A stretch of DNA of 64,000 nt from contig NC_134840.1 of NCBI RefSeq assembly GCF_965363235.1, positions 86,090,916 to 86,154,915 on the forward strand, written 5' to 3'. The number at the start of each line of letters is the position of its first letter. The stretch's first letter is position 1. Positions 10,704 through 22,025 of this stretch are shown here, piece by piece. Made by a program: the position numbers and the translations under genes. Under the pieces are notes generated by a model. The model searched no databases, was not told the DNA's origin, and worked only from the letters and a program-made list of their open reading frames with translations. This DNA comes from Mytilus galloprovincialis. Its lineage: Eukaryota > Mollusca > Bivalvia > Mytilida > Mytilidae.

Positions 10704-10831
10704 AAATTTTTTATCTTGCTTATGTGAATTTATTTGATGTTATATGAAATGTTTTGATTTCAGTAGTAATTATGTATTACTTGACTATATTTTGTCGACA
10801 TGATATTATGTATCATAATGTGCAATTAAAA

Positions 10832-10942
10832 TCAGCACATGGCACTGTCGTGTGGGTATTCAATTTGAACTTTAGTTTGGTTTTTTATTAGTATTATGTG
10901 CTTAGAGTTGGGTAGTCTATGGGTGTAGTAATTGTAGAAGAA
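10832..10942 (+). repeat. Split direct repeat B2 (right end of the retrotransposon)
   Basis: The terminal B block. It ends 'ttgtagaagaa' and the minisatellite resumes directly with 'caagatggatgtacagacc'. It differs from B1 at one position, early in the block. Confidence 0.92.
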
Positions 10943-11080
10943 CAAGATGGATGTACAGACCAATAAAACAAGATGGGTGTACAGAACAATAAAACATGAT
11001 GAGTGTACAGACCAATAAAACGTAATGGGTGAACAGACCTACAAAAATAATGGATGTACAGATCAATAAAATAAGATAGG
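10943..11080. repeat. 26-bp minisatellite, right block
   Basis: Five degenerate units continue the array interrupted at 6123. The first unit is in register with the sequence left of the element, showing that the element landed in an existing array. Confidence 0.92.
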
Positions 11081-13534
11081 TAGAACACATAGACTGGAAA
11101 TGAACTACGCCCTACACAGGTTCAGTCGATACAGACGGCTATTTATTCCAGTATTTTTAAATTCCCATCAGAAAATAGAACCTAATCTTCCAAACATAAC
11201 TCGAATACCGGAACTTAGTTCCAATGCAACATTCGTACAGCTAACATTGAAAAAGATGAAATGGTTTCCTTGCAGGTGTTGTGCCTATAGCCAGCTATAG
11301 GCTTCTTAAGACGTAATACTTGCCGGAACTGACCAGTGGATGGCTTAATGGTCAGTCAAGGTTTATTCAAATTAATCAGACTGTGGTTACAAAAAATATA
11401 GTAGATTTGTTTCCTATATAACGGGCACTATCAGCTGACTGAAAATTCTACCACTGAGTGTTGCGTATGCAGTCCCAAATGATAATTGAAAACAATGGTT
11501 CTGATAGAGTTAAAATCATTTATTCGATTGTTTTTTTTTTTAAATTGTAATGTAGGCATATATTGTGGTAAGTGGTAAGGCATTCTGTTTTACGAATGAT
11601 TTGTGACAGTAAGAAGTATTCCTTTAATCCATCCGAGCTGTTTGTTTATGTTTAAATTTCTTTTTAGGAATTCAATATTTGAATTTGTTGTTTGGAAGAT
11701 GTTGCTCGCACATCATTCTTTCAATTTGGCTATGATGTCATAAAAATTCGAGTACGATTATCGTGTTCAAACTCAGTATCGGGTAAATCAACCATAATAC
11801 CGAAGAAGTTGTAAGCACAGAAAAATACAGACTGGCTGTTGGTTAATTGCGTAAGCTTTAACCAGCGGTCCTGAATGTAATGGACACAATCGTTTTCAGT
11901 GGTGAGACTTTATTTCTTCTGTTGTAATTTCTGAATGTTGAGAATAATTTTCATTCTCCGTGATTTTCGATAATGCTACCATAACTGGAAGTATTAAAAT
12001 GGATCCACATATATTCAGTATGATCTCTTCCGACCTTCATGAACATGACGGTGAACTGCTTTGTATTTTTTTTATCGTCCTATTTATCATGAGATTTCTT
12101 TATTCTTCCTTTGTCCCTCTTTCCTTCTATTGATTTTCATGTATATGAAAATACATACTCTAGGCACGGTGTAAAAAAAACTCATCAAAAGATACACGAA
12201 CCAGGCTTATAATTTGTTATGCTAAAAGCATTTTTTGTCCACATAAGACTCGTAAGTAATCACTTGAATCAAAGCAATTAGAAAGCCAAATCAAATATAC
12301 CAAAGTTGAAGTGCAGCTTGATAAAATTTTATTGGGTGTAGATAAAAAAAACATCACAAAACACATGCAATTCAAGTCTCAAGTTTGACTTTTACGCACC
12401 ATTTATGATTTCATTCCTTAAATCAATTAAAAAAAAACAATTGAATGATAAGGCAGACTTTGTTTCATAGAAAAAAGTGTTGGTCCTCTGTTAAACAATT
12501 TGCTACTTTAATCATGTAAGACTGACTTCACACAGGAACTGCGCTGAAGAAATGAAAAGAAAACTAACATTTTCCTTGAATTTCACTCTCCGTTAAACAG
12601 TCGCTAAATATTCATACGTTTGATTAATATGTTGAACGCATATATCCAATCGAACTTGAAAAATGAATACCACGTACGCAGTTAAGTCTGTCTCATATCT
12701 TGGCTTCTATTTGAAATTAATATTGAAGGTCGATGGTGAACTAAATTTATAACAAAAAAAGATGATTTCAGCTTTCTTAATTGTTTCCTTTTCTGTGTAA
12801 TAGAATATATTCAACACCTGCATATGGAGAATACATGTCTATTTGATACGATATAACAGATTTGCGTGATAGAGAGTTTACAAGAAAGATATTTAACCAA
12901 GGGTTCCTTGTGCTAAAGTTTATTTCGTCCCTTTGAAATGTTTACAAAAGCCATCCTGATTTAGTTAGTAAATCAACCAGTATGAAGTATTATATATCAC
13001 AGACTGAGTTGAGCATGGATAGGCTAAAAAAAAAAGAGGGGTATAACAAATAGACTTCCGAACTCACCAAACGAACAAATTGACAAAGCTACGACAAAAG
13101 ATAAGAAAAACCGAACGAAATTCAAACACAGTTTACAAAACACAAAATACAAAACTGAACAACACGAACACCAAGGGGTCGCAGGGGGTCGCAGCAACGA
13201 TCCAGTCCTCTTGTCCTCGGTTATGACTTATTAGTAACCGAATGTGTACTTGTCATTTGCAATACAGAGGATGTTGATATAGAATTTGTTTATTCTTTCG
13301 GATAACTTGATATTGTCATCTTTTTTGTTAGACACGTGTTACTCAGACTTTATGTTCTGTAGAGTTGTATAGACTCTTTGTCTATTCGAGTGTTTTCGTT
13401 CTTGACTATTCACATAACAATCAAAGTATCCCCTTGGTATATTCTGGCATTTTTTTTCTGATTTCTGGCTCTTTTTGTTTGTACCGATAGAAGTTGCAAG
13501 AAGGTTACAGTCCTAATTCTAAATTCTCGTTAAT
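11081..13534. other. Non-coding stretch, no gene seen
   Basis: AT-rich sequence with no reading frame longer than about 66 codons and no exon I can recognise. The short frame at 11100-11300 has no family resemblance. A low-complexity, repeat-like patch at about 13030-13200 ('acaacacgaacaccaagggg') resembles the 3' side of the M3 repeats described below. Confidence 0.6.
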
Positions 13535-13612
13535 ATAAAAAAGAAGATGTGGTATGATTGCCAATGAGACAACTATCCACAAAAGACCAAAATAACACAG
13601 ACATTAACTCTC
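13535..13612 (+). repeat. Dispersed repeat M1, copy 3 (forward)
   Basis: A forward-sense copy containing the 'gatgtggtatgattgccaat' block and the following 'gacaactatccacaaaagacc'-like stretch ending in 'cagacattaac'. Confidence 0.75.
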
Positions 13613-15299
13613 GTTAAGGTTATTTGTCTGAGTAGCTTTGGTTAAGTGATATAATATTCACTTAAATATGGTGTTGTAGACAATCAAGTAAGCTGTAAGA
13701 TTTCTTTTAAACTATAAAATCAACTTCTGAACCTGCTTTTCTTCTGTGTTTCACATGGTCTTTGTTAGAATTGTCAAATTTCACTTTTGTATTTTTATAA
13801 AATGATTCAATTTCGAGCTTGTTTAGATACTTGAAATGTGATGCGTTTTCTCTTTTTGTCACGAGACTACATTTAGTTGATCTGTCTTAAGACTTTCCGT
13901 TTCAGACGTTTAAATGGCATCAAGTCAATTGCGGTAATGTTTTTGAGTGTTCTTCGGTTCATATACATCCTTGGCTTTCACATATTCAGCTTCGGGAGCT
14001 CTCAATGAAGATAAATTGAGAAAATTGCTTCGGAAGACGGAACTTTATAACGAGTTGTTTTCATTTTTATTTTTTTTCAAAAGAGAAACAATAATATGTT
14101 CTTTTTAATGTAGAGTCAACATATTTCTAAAGTAGTTATACATTGCTCGACGTGGTGTAACGTTTAGAAGAATGATAAAGCTCTTCTCTTAGTTAATCGT
14201 AGAGATTCTTGATATCTTTTATTTCCTCCTTTTTGTATATGGAACGTCTTTGCTTATGAAAGGAGAGGCATTATTAATCGTCAAACTGTTAAAGTTTCTG
14301 TAATCAACACATGTTCTTATTTTCTTACTTATTCACATTCGAAAATAAGTCTTTACGTTAATATCGAATTATCTTGACTATATTTGCCTAAGGGATCATT
14401 TTACTTTCGATGACCATAGAAGAATAGACGGTTTAAGTATGTTTGCCGATGCTTTTCTTATATGGTTCATTTATATAAGAAGATAAATAAATGGTATACA
14501 AGTATTTATGCCAGGTCTGTAGATAACAACTATCACTTAATGGATAAATAGCGATAGACGATTACAAGTGGCAATCGAATACAATTAATCGAATAAAAGC
14601 AGATAACATCATTGCAACACAATCACGAAATAATAAAACAATCCACAAAACACTACTTCGAAAACCAGACTGAACACCAACAAACCTACTAAAAATCATA
14701 AATGCATCAGTCTATTTTAGCATTGTTCTCTGTTCGTACCAGCATAGATTTATTTAAGTTATTGAAGAACTATTTTAACTATGCTAACTTAAGTTGGAGT
14801 TTTATTTATGGGGAGCAAAATGAATCTCAGTGGAAAAAATGCATACAAAAAAGAAATAGCAACCGCGTAAATCTATCAGGAAAAAATAAATGATATTGAT
14901 TTTAGGATAATTAATTCGATGGTTTACGTTTACTAAATTTAACTTTTATAATTCTTATTTTCAAAGCAACTCGTGTTGTAAAAAGGCGTTTGGTATGGAC
15001 ATTGCTTTATTGATTTGTGTGAAGTCTGTATATGGATAAAACCTGATCAAACAGATAATAACGGATTTCTGGATTTTCATGAATTTTATCTACCATCCTA
15101 TTGTTACAATCCCTTTAAAGTATAAAGTCTGTAAAAGCAAATTGGCTTATTCGATCAGTAACTATCCTAATAATTTTCTAACATAATGTATTAAAACCTT
15201 CAGTTCTTCAATCAAGTATGTAACTGCACGGAAGGTTATAGAATAAATTTAAGAGTCAGCTGCACCTAAAAAACAGGATCAATAAAAATCAGTACGTAA
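13613..15299. other. Non-coding stretch, no gene seen
   Basis: No supported exon, repeat or RNA gene was found here. A 63-codon frame at 14702-14893 has no features that suggest a protein. Confidence 0.55.
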
Positions 15300-15465
15300 A
15301 TAAAGGCAACAGTAGTATACCGCTGTTCAAAACTCATAAATCCATGGACAAAAAACAAAATCGGGATAACAAACTAAAACCGAGGGAAACGCATTAAATA
15401 TAAGAGGAGAACAACGACATAACACTAAAATGTAACACACATAGACAAAATCCCACGAGAATAAT
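15300..15465 (-). repeat. Dispersed repeat M5, reverse copy
   Basis: M5 is my label for a family whose sense strand ends 'cggtatactactgttgcctt'. Here it is reversed, from 'aaaggcaacagtagtatacc' through 'gggaaacgcattaaatataa' to a tail. Related copies lie at 41320, 45836, 49760, 56512 and 56768. Confidence 0.75.
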
Positions 15466-15604
15466 ATATATAACATCAAAACCAAATACATGAATTTGGG
15501 ATAGACAAATACCGTGACACGTCTTATCGCAATGTGAATTTACACTCAAAAATAAGAGAAAACAAACGACACAACGTTATAATGTAATACACACAGAAAC
15601 GAAC

Positions 15605-15720
15605 TATAATATAACAATGACCATATTCCTGACTTGGTACAGGGCATTTTTAAAGGAAAAAATGGTGGGTTGAACCTGGTTTTGTGGCATGCCAAACCTC
15701 GCACTTTTATGGCCATGTGA
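15605..15720 (+). repeat. Partial copy of repeat M2
   Basis: M2 is my label for a long family with the block 'catattcctgacttggtac' followed by 'gaacctggttttatagctag'. This fragment keeps the first block and the 'ttgaacctggttttgtgg' part. Confidence 0.65.
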
Positions 15721-15769
15721 AATATAACATCAAAATGACAGCACAGGACTACAATATAAATAAATTGGA

Positions 15770-15985
15770 GAACACAATTGACAAAGAATCACACGAACAA
15801 CAGCCAACAAAAGGCAACAAGTTCAAAATTCCAATACGCCAGAAGTGTATTTTGTCCACACAAGACCTATGTGTGACGCACAGATACAAAAGTTTGAAAG
15901 CCGAAACGAGTACAAAGTTGAACAGCATCGAGGACCAAAAGATCAAAAAGGTTGTGCCAAAAACGGCAAGGGTTTTCTGTTAAGT
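15770..15985 (-). repeat. Old, degenerate retrozyme-like repeat
   Basis: On the minus strand this contains a decayed version of the hammerhead core region: stem I strands 'gcgtca' and 'tggcgta' survive around 15837-15881, but the catalytic boxes are altered. The flank 'aagttgaacagcatcgagga' corresponds to 'aagttgaagagcattgag' in the copies at 29593 and 30818. The 99-codon plus-strand frame across it is probably chance. Confidence 0.55.
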
Positions 15986-16185
15986 TACCAGAAAATCCCT
16001 ATAATTTAGAGTAATTTATACTTTTGCAAACAGTAAATTTAATAAAATGAATATTCAAAAGATGTACATGATAAAGCTGAAGTATTAACTAATTACAGGA
16101 AACAACTGAAATATATTTACATAACCAGACATTTGAAACACAAAAGTAGACACATCCGAATACGTTTAAACCTCTACGCCAAGTG

Positions 16186-16272
16186 ACGTCCTATTTGAAA
16201 CTGAAAAATGACGAAAAAATGACGTCATTTGAATTAGTAAAACAGAGCATCAAAAAATGAAAAATGACGTCA
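16186..16272. promoter_or_regulatory. Cluster of three CRE-like sites
   Basis: TGACGTCC at 16186-16193, TGACGTCA at 16220-16227 and TGACGTCA at 16265-16272 occur within 87 bp. TGACGTCA is the palindromic cAMP-response element bound by CREB/ATF bZIP factors. No gene start is recognised nearby, so this could be an enhancer or part of an unrecognised repeat. Confidence 0.3.
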
Positions 16273-17389
16273 CATAAGAATGAATAAGATAGAATTGGGA
16301 TTAATTTAAGATTATATATTTGAACTAAATACTGATATTGCATTTAATAACAAAGCACATTTTAATTCTTATTAATATAAAACTGAGGTAGCAATTAACT
16401 ATATTATAAAACTATATCCGGTTTGTTATGAATCTAACTTCAAACGTAAAATATCGTACTGATTACTTTGAACGAAATCAAATCTGATAAATGAAGGCGG
16501 TGATTAATTTTCTTTACCATAACACATAAATATAATAGAAAAGACGTCAACACATTTGACAAAATCCGATGAGAATTACAAATATAACATAACGTAACAA
16601 TGCAATACTTTTTTCGAAGTAATACTATATGACTATAACTGAAAAATAACACTTAGTAGAACTTTAAACTATTTACAGACAGAAAGAAAGTAAAAACTTG
16701 CAGTTCCTTCGTAGATTATGATCCGTGTTGAATAAAACTCAGTTTGAGCCTAACGTCAATGGGCATATGGCTCAATCTTGACAAGTCATTAAAGGCTATA
16801 TTAATTCTACTATACAAAAATATCACTTTTAAAATCCAAATCAATATCAAAATAAGATGTAGTGAATGAAACGACTTTCCAAAATGGAGTATATGAAGAC
16901 AAAAGAACAATGTCCGGTCTTCACACGGCCTTCATCGATGAATTACATTCATATTGTATCACAGGCTACAAAAGGTCCATGAATAGCAAAACGTGAAATA
17001 ATTCAAAAGGGACAATTATGGGGACTCAGTAAATAGCAAAATACGAAAATAAATTATGGAAGATAATTGGACTGGACTACATAATCCTTCCCTGGAAGAA
17101 AAATTGTTATGTTCAATTATACTCCTAAAATATATGTGTGTGAACTAGTCAAGACCTATCCTCAGTGACTTATTTTTTTTATTTTATTTTTCTGTAGTCA
17201 CATACCTTTTTGTGTTTAGATAAGTCACCGAGACTAAGGCTGGACTAGTTTCTGAACATGAAACCCTTCTCCTGACATACACACTGATGTTACAGTAAAA
17301 TTAAGGGCAAACTGTAAAAATCGATTAAAAAGGGCCTTGCTCATTTGAAACTTACTAGTTGTTCGTTAGTTCAAAGACTAATTCTAATT

Positions 17390-18130
17390 AAAATGTAAAA
17401 TCACAAAAATACTGAACTCCGATGAAAATCAAAAACGGAAAGTCCCTATCAAATAGCAAAATCAAATGATCAAACACTTCAAACGAATGGGCGTTTGAAT
17501 GGTTTTACACTAGTAATTTTGGGACCTTTATAGCTTTTTGTTCGGTGTGAGCCAAGGTTCCGTGTTGAAGGTTGTACATTGACCTTTAATGGTTTACTTT
17601 TATAAATTGTTATTTGGATGGAGAGTTGTCTCATTGGCACTCACACCACATCTTCCTATTTCTAACAACTGTCATATTCCTGACTTGGTCCAGACATTTT
17701 CTTATGTAAAAAATAGTGGATCAAACCTGGTTTTATAGCTAGCTAAACCTCTCACTTGTTTGACAGTTGCATCAAATTCCATTATCTTGACAACGATGTG
17801 TGAACAAAACAAACAGACTAAATTCGTAGAAATGTTAAAAATGGGGGTACAGCAGTCAACATTGTGTTATAATCTTAATCACTATAAAACAAATAAATAT
17901 GTAACAAAGTAGCCGAAAAATGCATATAGACAATGCGTATTAGCAAAAATGAAAGACAAGAATACGAAAAAAATTTAGCACAATTATATGATAACGGGAT
18001 GTATAGGTACAGAGCCACGTCATATGTATCAAAGAAACACAAATAGGCATGAAGACAAAGCACATTAGCAAAATTAAAGACAAAAATACAAATATTATTG
18101 GAACAATATCACAACGAGGGATAAATAAGT
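17390..18130 (+). repeat. Long copy of repeat M2 with nested M1
   Basis: It starts 'aaaatgtaaaatcacaaaaa' and 'actgaactccgatgaaaatc', is interrupted by an M1 copy at about 17488-17663, then continues with 'gtcatattcctgacttgg', 'ttttatagctagctaaacct' and 'cagcagtcaacattgtgtta'. Its right part (about 17880-18130) contains diverged tandem units of about 120-130 bp with the words 'aatgcatatag' and 'gggatgtataggtaca'. The family is non-coding. A conserved left part followed by internal tandem repeats recalls bivalve pearl/Helitron-related elements, but no Helitron terminus was proven. Confidence 0.65.
17488..17663 (-). repeat. Dispersed repeat M1, copy 4 (nested in M2)
   Basis: The longest M1 copy, reverse sense, starting 'gggcgtttgaatggttttac', with 'ttgttcggtgtgagccaagg' in the middle and ending 'cacaccacatcttcctattt'. 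Its insertion splits the M2 copy and so is the younger event. Confidence 0.75.
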
Positions 18131-19284
18131 ACCAAGTCTTGTCTAATGGATATCACCAAAAACAAACCGAACAGAAAACTAATGTTCATAAAGACAAATA
18201 AAAGAAAAAAATACATGATATTAAGACGATAAACAACGCCAGTACCAAGCATCTATAATTTAAGACCATCGTGTTACTCAAGCGACAATCAAGCCTGTTT
18301 CAAGCAGAAGGCGTTTCATTTTCAATTGTTTGTTTTTACAAATTAGAGAAAACAATAAATCTGGTATTGCATGCTGATAAACCCATCATCTCAGTAAAAT
18401 CATGAGTCATACAATCTGTACACAGTTATACAGTATAATTATGTGATGAAATATTAGAATGTACTTAAATGAAGTTTTGATCACATTGTCTCTATATATA
18501 TTTTTATCTTGAAATTAACTTTAAAATAGATTTACGGAAACTTTTGAGAATGCACACAGATGTTAAATATTCATGTTGAAAATACAAAGTTACAAAATTG
18601 TAGATGAAAAGGTAAGCAATTCCCTGTCTTTAATTATTTATCCATTTTTTAAACATCTGAATTAGTTTTAAAAGGAAATATTAAATTCTTTTTATTGTTG
18701 TCCAGATAACTGCAGTATAAGCAAAAATTTTATTAGATTTGTACTTTATTTGTTTAAAATGAAATATCATGGAATATAAAAAAAATGCAAATATTGAAAT
18801 GTTTTAAAAAATACTAAGGAAGGATGATGATATTAGCAAATATTTGCAAATCATTCAAAAACTAGCAGAGGTAATTTTAAAGGTTTTTTCTAATTCAGGT
18901 TTTATTTAAACATGACAAGAAAGAAGAACGAAAATTAGTGAAATGGTAAGTAGTTTGTATTACTATTTAAAACAATAATAGGATTTTTGAAATTTGGTAT
19001 CAAGGTATATATATAATCGAGCTATACTGTGGGATATGTTTTCATTTCATCACGTACTAACTTCCTATTTTCCGAATAAATAAGTATAAGAAAAGAAGTG
19101 GGCTGTGAAATATTTTGAGAAAATTCTTTGAATAAGCATTCGAAATCATAGAATGTTTTTACATTGTTTCAACTAAAAATATTACTCAAAATCCTTTTAG
19201 TTTAAATCCAACAACAAGAAAGGTCTTTGTTTTAAACCAAAAAAACAAACTGAAGGTGGTTTTTTTTTAGCTTTTTGTAGAACT
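18131..19284. other. Non-coding stretch with one exon-like segment
   Basis: Mostly featureless. A 48-bp segment at about 18899-18945 is flanked by 'ctaattcag' and 'gtaagtag' and reads VLFKHDKKEERKLVK in one frame. It could be an upstream exon of the broken gene at 19285, but its phase does not obviously fit the next segment. Confidence 0.35.
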
Positions 19285-21779
19285 TAAATCCTCTGCCAGC
19301 ACTTAAAGAGAGCTACCTTTTGAATCAGATGAGCATGGCAAATTTTATTGAACTTGGGAATTTTGCAAAATATTTTGGAGAAAATGGATATCAGTCTGAT
19401 ACATCTGGTATTCGAAAAGGCAATATTCAACACCAAGTTTCGAGATTTAAAGATGGTATTAAGCTAAATGGAGGGATTGAACAATTACCTGTGGAATAGG
19501 TACATGTTCCATTATATTGATGATTTTCAGTATGCAAAAAGTTCTGTAATGAAATAGTAGATGTAGCTCTTGGAAAACAACCTTTGAAAACTCCAAGTTG
19601 TAACTTTGCACTTTATAATGAAATAGTTGAAAATGGCTTTTCCATCTTCCAAAGTTTAGTTTCTGATGAGGTCAACATTGACATTTGCAACCTTGAATAT
19701 CTTGGTGAGACATACAAACCAAATTTTTCAACAAGTGACTGGAAAAAGATTCAGTTGTTTGAATGGCATTTTCAAACATATTACAAACTAAAAGTAGGCT
19801 CAAGTTATGACAATATTTTAAAAAAGAAGGAGGAATTTCTGAACTTGTGTAAGTCAACAAAAACCAATGCACAAATCATCCATGGTATGGTTGGTAAAAC
19901 AATCGAAAAAAATCGTTTGAGGAAATGCTTAACAGAAGCCCTAAATGGTATTCAGCTACAAGTTGGAGGTATCAACCATTTGCAAGAAATTATAGAAGTT
20001 GACACCATGAACTGCATAACAACATATTTATCAGAGAACACTAATGTTCTATGTGTAGACTGCAAATCAAAATATAATCATGATCATGGAGTTCACATTC
20101 TTGTTAATCTTGAAAAAAACATCGAGATTACTATTCTAAATGATGCATGTGTTATCATCAGAGCAGTACTAAAACCAAAACATTTTGTAAATACACCCGA
20201 AATAATATTATCGTTCCTTCAAAGAGTCAATTCCACCAAGGTTTAAAATTCGTGACCAACTGAAGATGGGTGCTTTGAGTGATAACATACATCACATATC
20301 TAAATCACATGATAAGATGATGGAACCTGAAGAGTTTATAAAACCAAACTTATGTTCCACTTGCTTCAAGGATTTAGATATCTCAATTATCCTTTAGACA
20401 TAGATCATTTCAACGTTACCAACAAATGGCTCAAACATGTTTCTATACCAGTACAGATATTTTTAGAACACACCTACATAAGCAAAGATGTTAAAGCTAA
20501 CAATATTATCCAGATAAGACCAAAAGTAGCTTCTCTATATTGTCAGTTTGAGGCACACCTGAAAACTCTGAATCAAGCATATTGTGGAATTATTCAAGAT
20601 ATTTACACTGATGAATTGATAGTCAACTATCACAACATTTCGCTAACTTCACATGCAGGGATATCCCATAGTCAAAGAACCGGAAACCGGCGTCTAAGGA
20701 AGAGATCCTGAGCTCTGTTATTTTCGGACTTTTATGAAACGATATTCCATTGTTTATAGAGAAGTAAACGAAGAGATGGAAAACGAACACAAGATATCTA
20801 TAAAGGAGTGTCATTTAGCATTACTGATGGATAATCTTGTACATTTAACGATGGCAGTGGATCCATGTCATGGACAATGCAGAACAAATCAATTGTTCAC
20901 TCTTCCTTTAACTGTCAAAGGAATTCCAAAGAATGCATATATAACATCTAATTGGCATTTAGACAATTGTGATGGGTCGTCCAGTCATTGCTCTTGTATG
21001 CATCAGACACAACTTGAAAAAGATGATGTAAGTCTTTTTGGAACTAACAGCAGAACAGCAAACAACCAACAATATTTTCAAGGAAAATATGTCATGGGGA
21101 TTCCAAAGTCTTTTTGGAGTGCACTGTATAAACATGCTTATCGAAAGTTACTCCATGTTACAAAGAGTTTAGAAAAGAAAACTTGCCTCAATCGGTAATT
21201 GGCCATTATGAAGAAGACATTGATCAACTGAACAAAACAATGGAATTCATTAATTTGAACAGTGGCAATACAAGCCTTGACGATACTTTACCAATTGAAT
21301 ATCCAGCTCCTGTTTCTGAAATAATGATATCTTCAATGAAACATCTCCGGAGTCTTTGCATAGTTTACTAGAGGAAATGGATATATCAGTAGAATTAAAG
21401 GGGGATAGCAACTTAAGTATGCAACATTCAGAGGATGAGAGATTGTCTTTAGACATATCTGAAATTCAAAGTCACTCAACAACATTGAGTCTTGAAAATG
21501 TCGAGCTTGCTAGCCTTCAAGATGATGAGGAGGAAGAGAATATAGAGGGACTACTAAATGCCATTCTGCCAAATGATTTTGGAAGTTTTACACTTGAAAG
21601 GATTGATCAGTCTGCAACAGAATCCCAACCTTCAGTACTCCCTGTGTCTTCTCCGCCACCATTATTATGTAGACATCCTCCTCCAGCATCAGGTAGAGAT
21701 GACGATATTGTGGTTTTAAAAAAGGTGCTCGATGACATCCTGATCAAAACAGATGTTACTTCGGTACTGGCATGAAAAT

Positions 21780-22025
21780 ATGGATTTTTTGTGTTAATAA
21801 AATTTGCCTTTACAAAATGATAGAAATTATTGTAAATTAAGGAATGTATCTCCCTCATGCAAAGCTCTGATTTGGCTATACCTTTTGGACGTTTTGGATC
21901 ATAGCTCTTCATCTTTTACATAAGCTTTGGATTTCAAATATTTTGGCCACGAGCATCACTGAAGAGATATGTATTGTCGAAATGTGCATCTGGTGCAAGA
22001 AAATTGGTACCGTTAATTTTATGTT
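21780..22025 (+). mobile_element. Hammerhead-bearing repeat inserted in the broken gene
   Basis: Non-coding sequence interrupts the protein-like region between two parts that both look coding. It contains 'gctttggatttcaaatattt', 'tggccacgagcatcactgaa' and 'gcatctggtgcaagaaaatt', a block I recognise as very common in mussel DNA. Its 3' half carries a type I hammerhead motif (21953-21996). It is a diverged relative of the retrozymes at 29593, 30818, 52493 and 57920. Edges are approximate and no target duplication was identified. Confidence 0.7.
21953..21996 (+). ncRNA. Type I hammerhead ribozyme, divergent family
   Basis: Core boxes CTGAAGA (21959-21965, matching CUGANGA) and GAAA (21979-21982) are in place. 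Stem II is GATA/TGTC around a TGTAT loop. Stem III is ATG/CAT with a two-base loop, ending in the cleavage triplet ATC at 21988-21990. Stem I pairs GCATCA (21953-21958) with TGGTGC (21991-21996), six pairs including one G-U. Relative to the other family in this window (GCGTCA with TGGCGT; ACGC with GCGT) stem bases change in pairs while the catalytic boxes stay. Cleavage is predicted after 21990. Activity is inferred from consensus only. Confidence 0.75.

Larger units (their letters stand above)
10402..10723. repeat. 20-bp perfect inverted repeat bracketing B1-A2
   Basis: 'ataagcaagataaaaaattt' at 10402-10421 is the exact reverse complement of 10704-10723, immediately after A2. The pair encloses the joined B1-A2 unit in a loop of about 280 nt. 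It could hold the internal repeats together in the RNA or cDNA during the template jumps these elements need, but that role is inference. Confidence 0.75.
6124..10942 (+). mobile_element. Whole-looking Ngaro/PAT-like tyrosine-recombinase retrotransposon
   Basis: A 4.8-kb element with gag-like, RT-RNase H and tyrosine recombinase reading frames and the split direct repeat layout A1 - genes - B1 - A2 - B2 (A1 6124-6276, B1 10442-10552, A2 10551-10703, B2 10832-10942). That layout is known from PAT and Ngaro members of the DIRS order and replaces LTRs; integration uses a recombinase rather than a DDE integrase. No separate methyltransferase frame is seen, which favours Ngaro. A1 and A2 look identical over 153 bp and B1 and B2 differ at one position in 111, so the insertion is very recent. 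It sits cleanly inside the minisatellite with no evident target duplication. It looks whole, with no obvious breaks. Confidence 0.92.
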
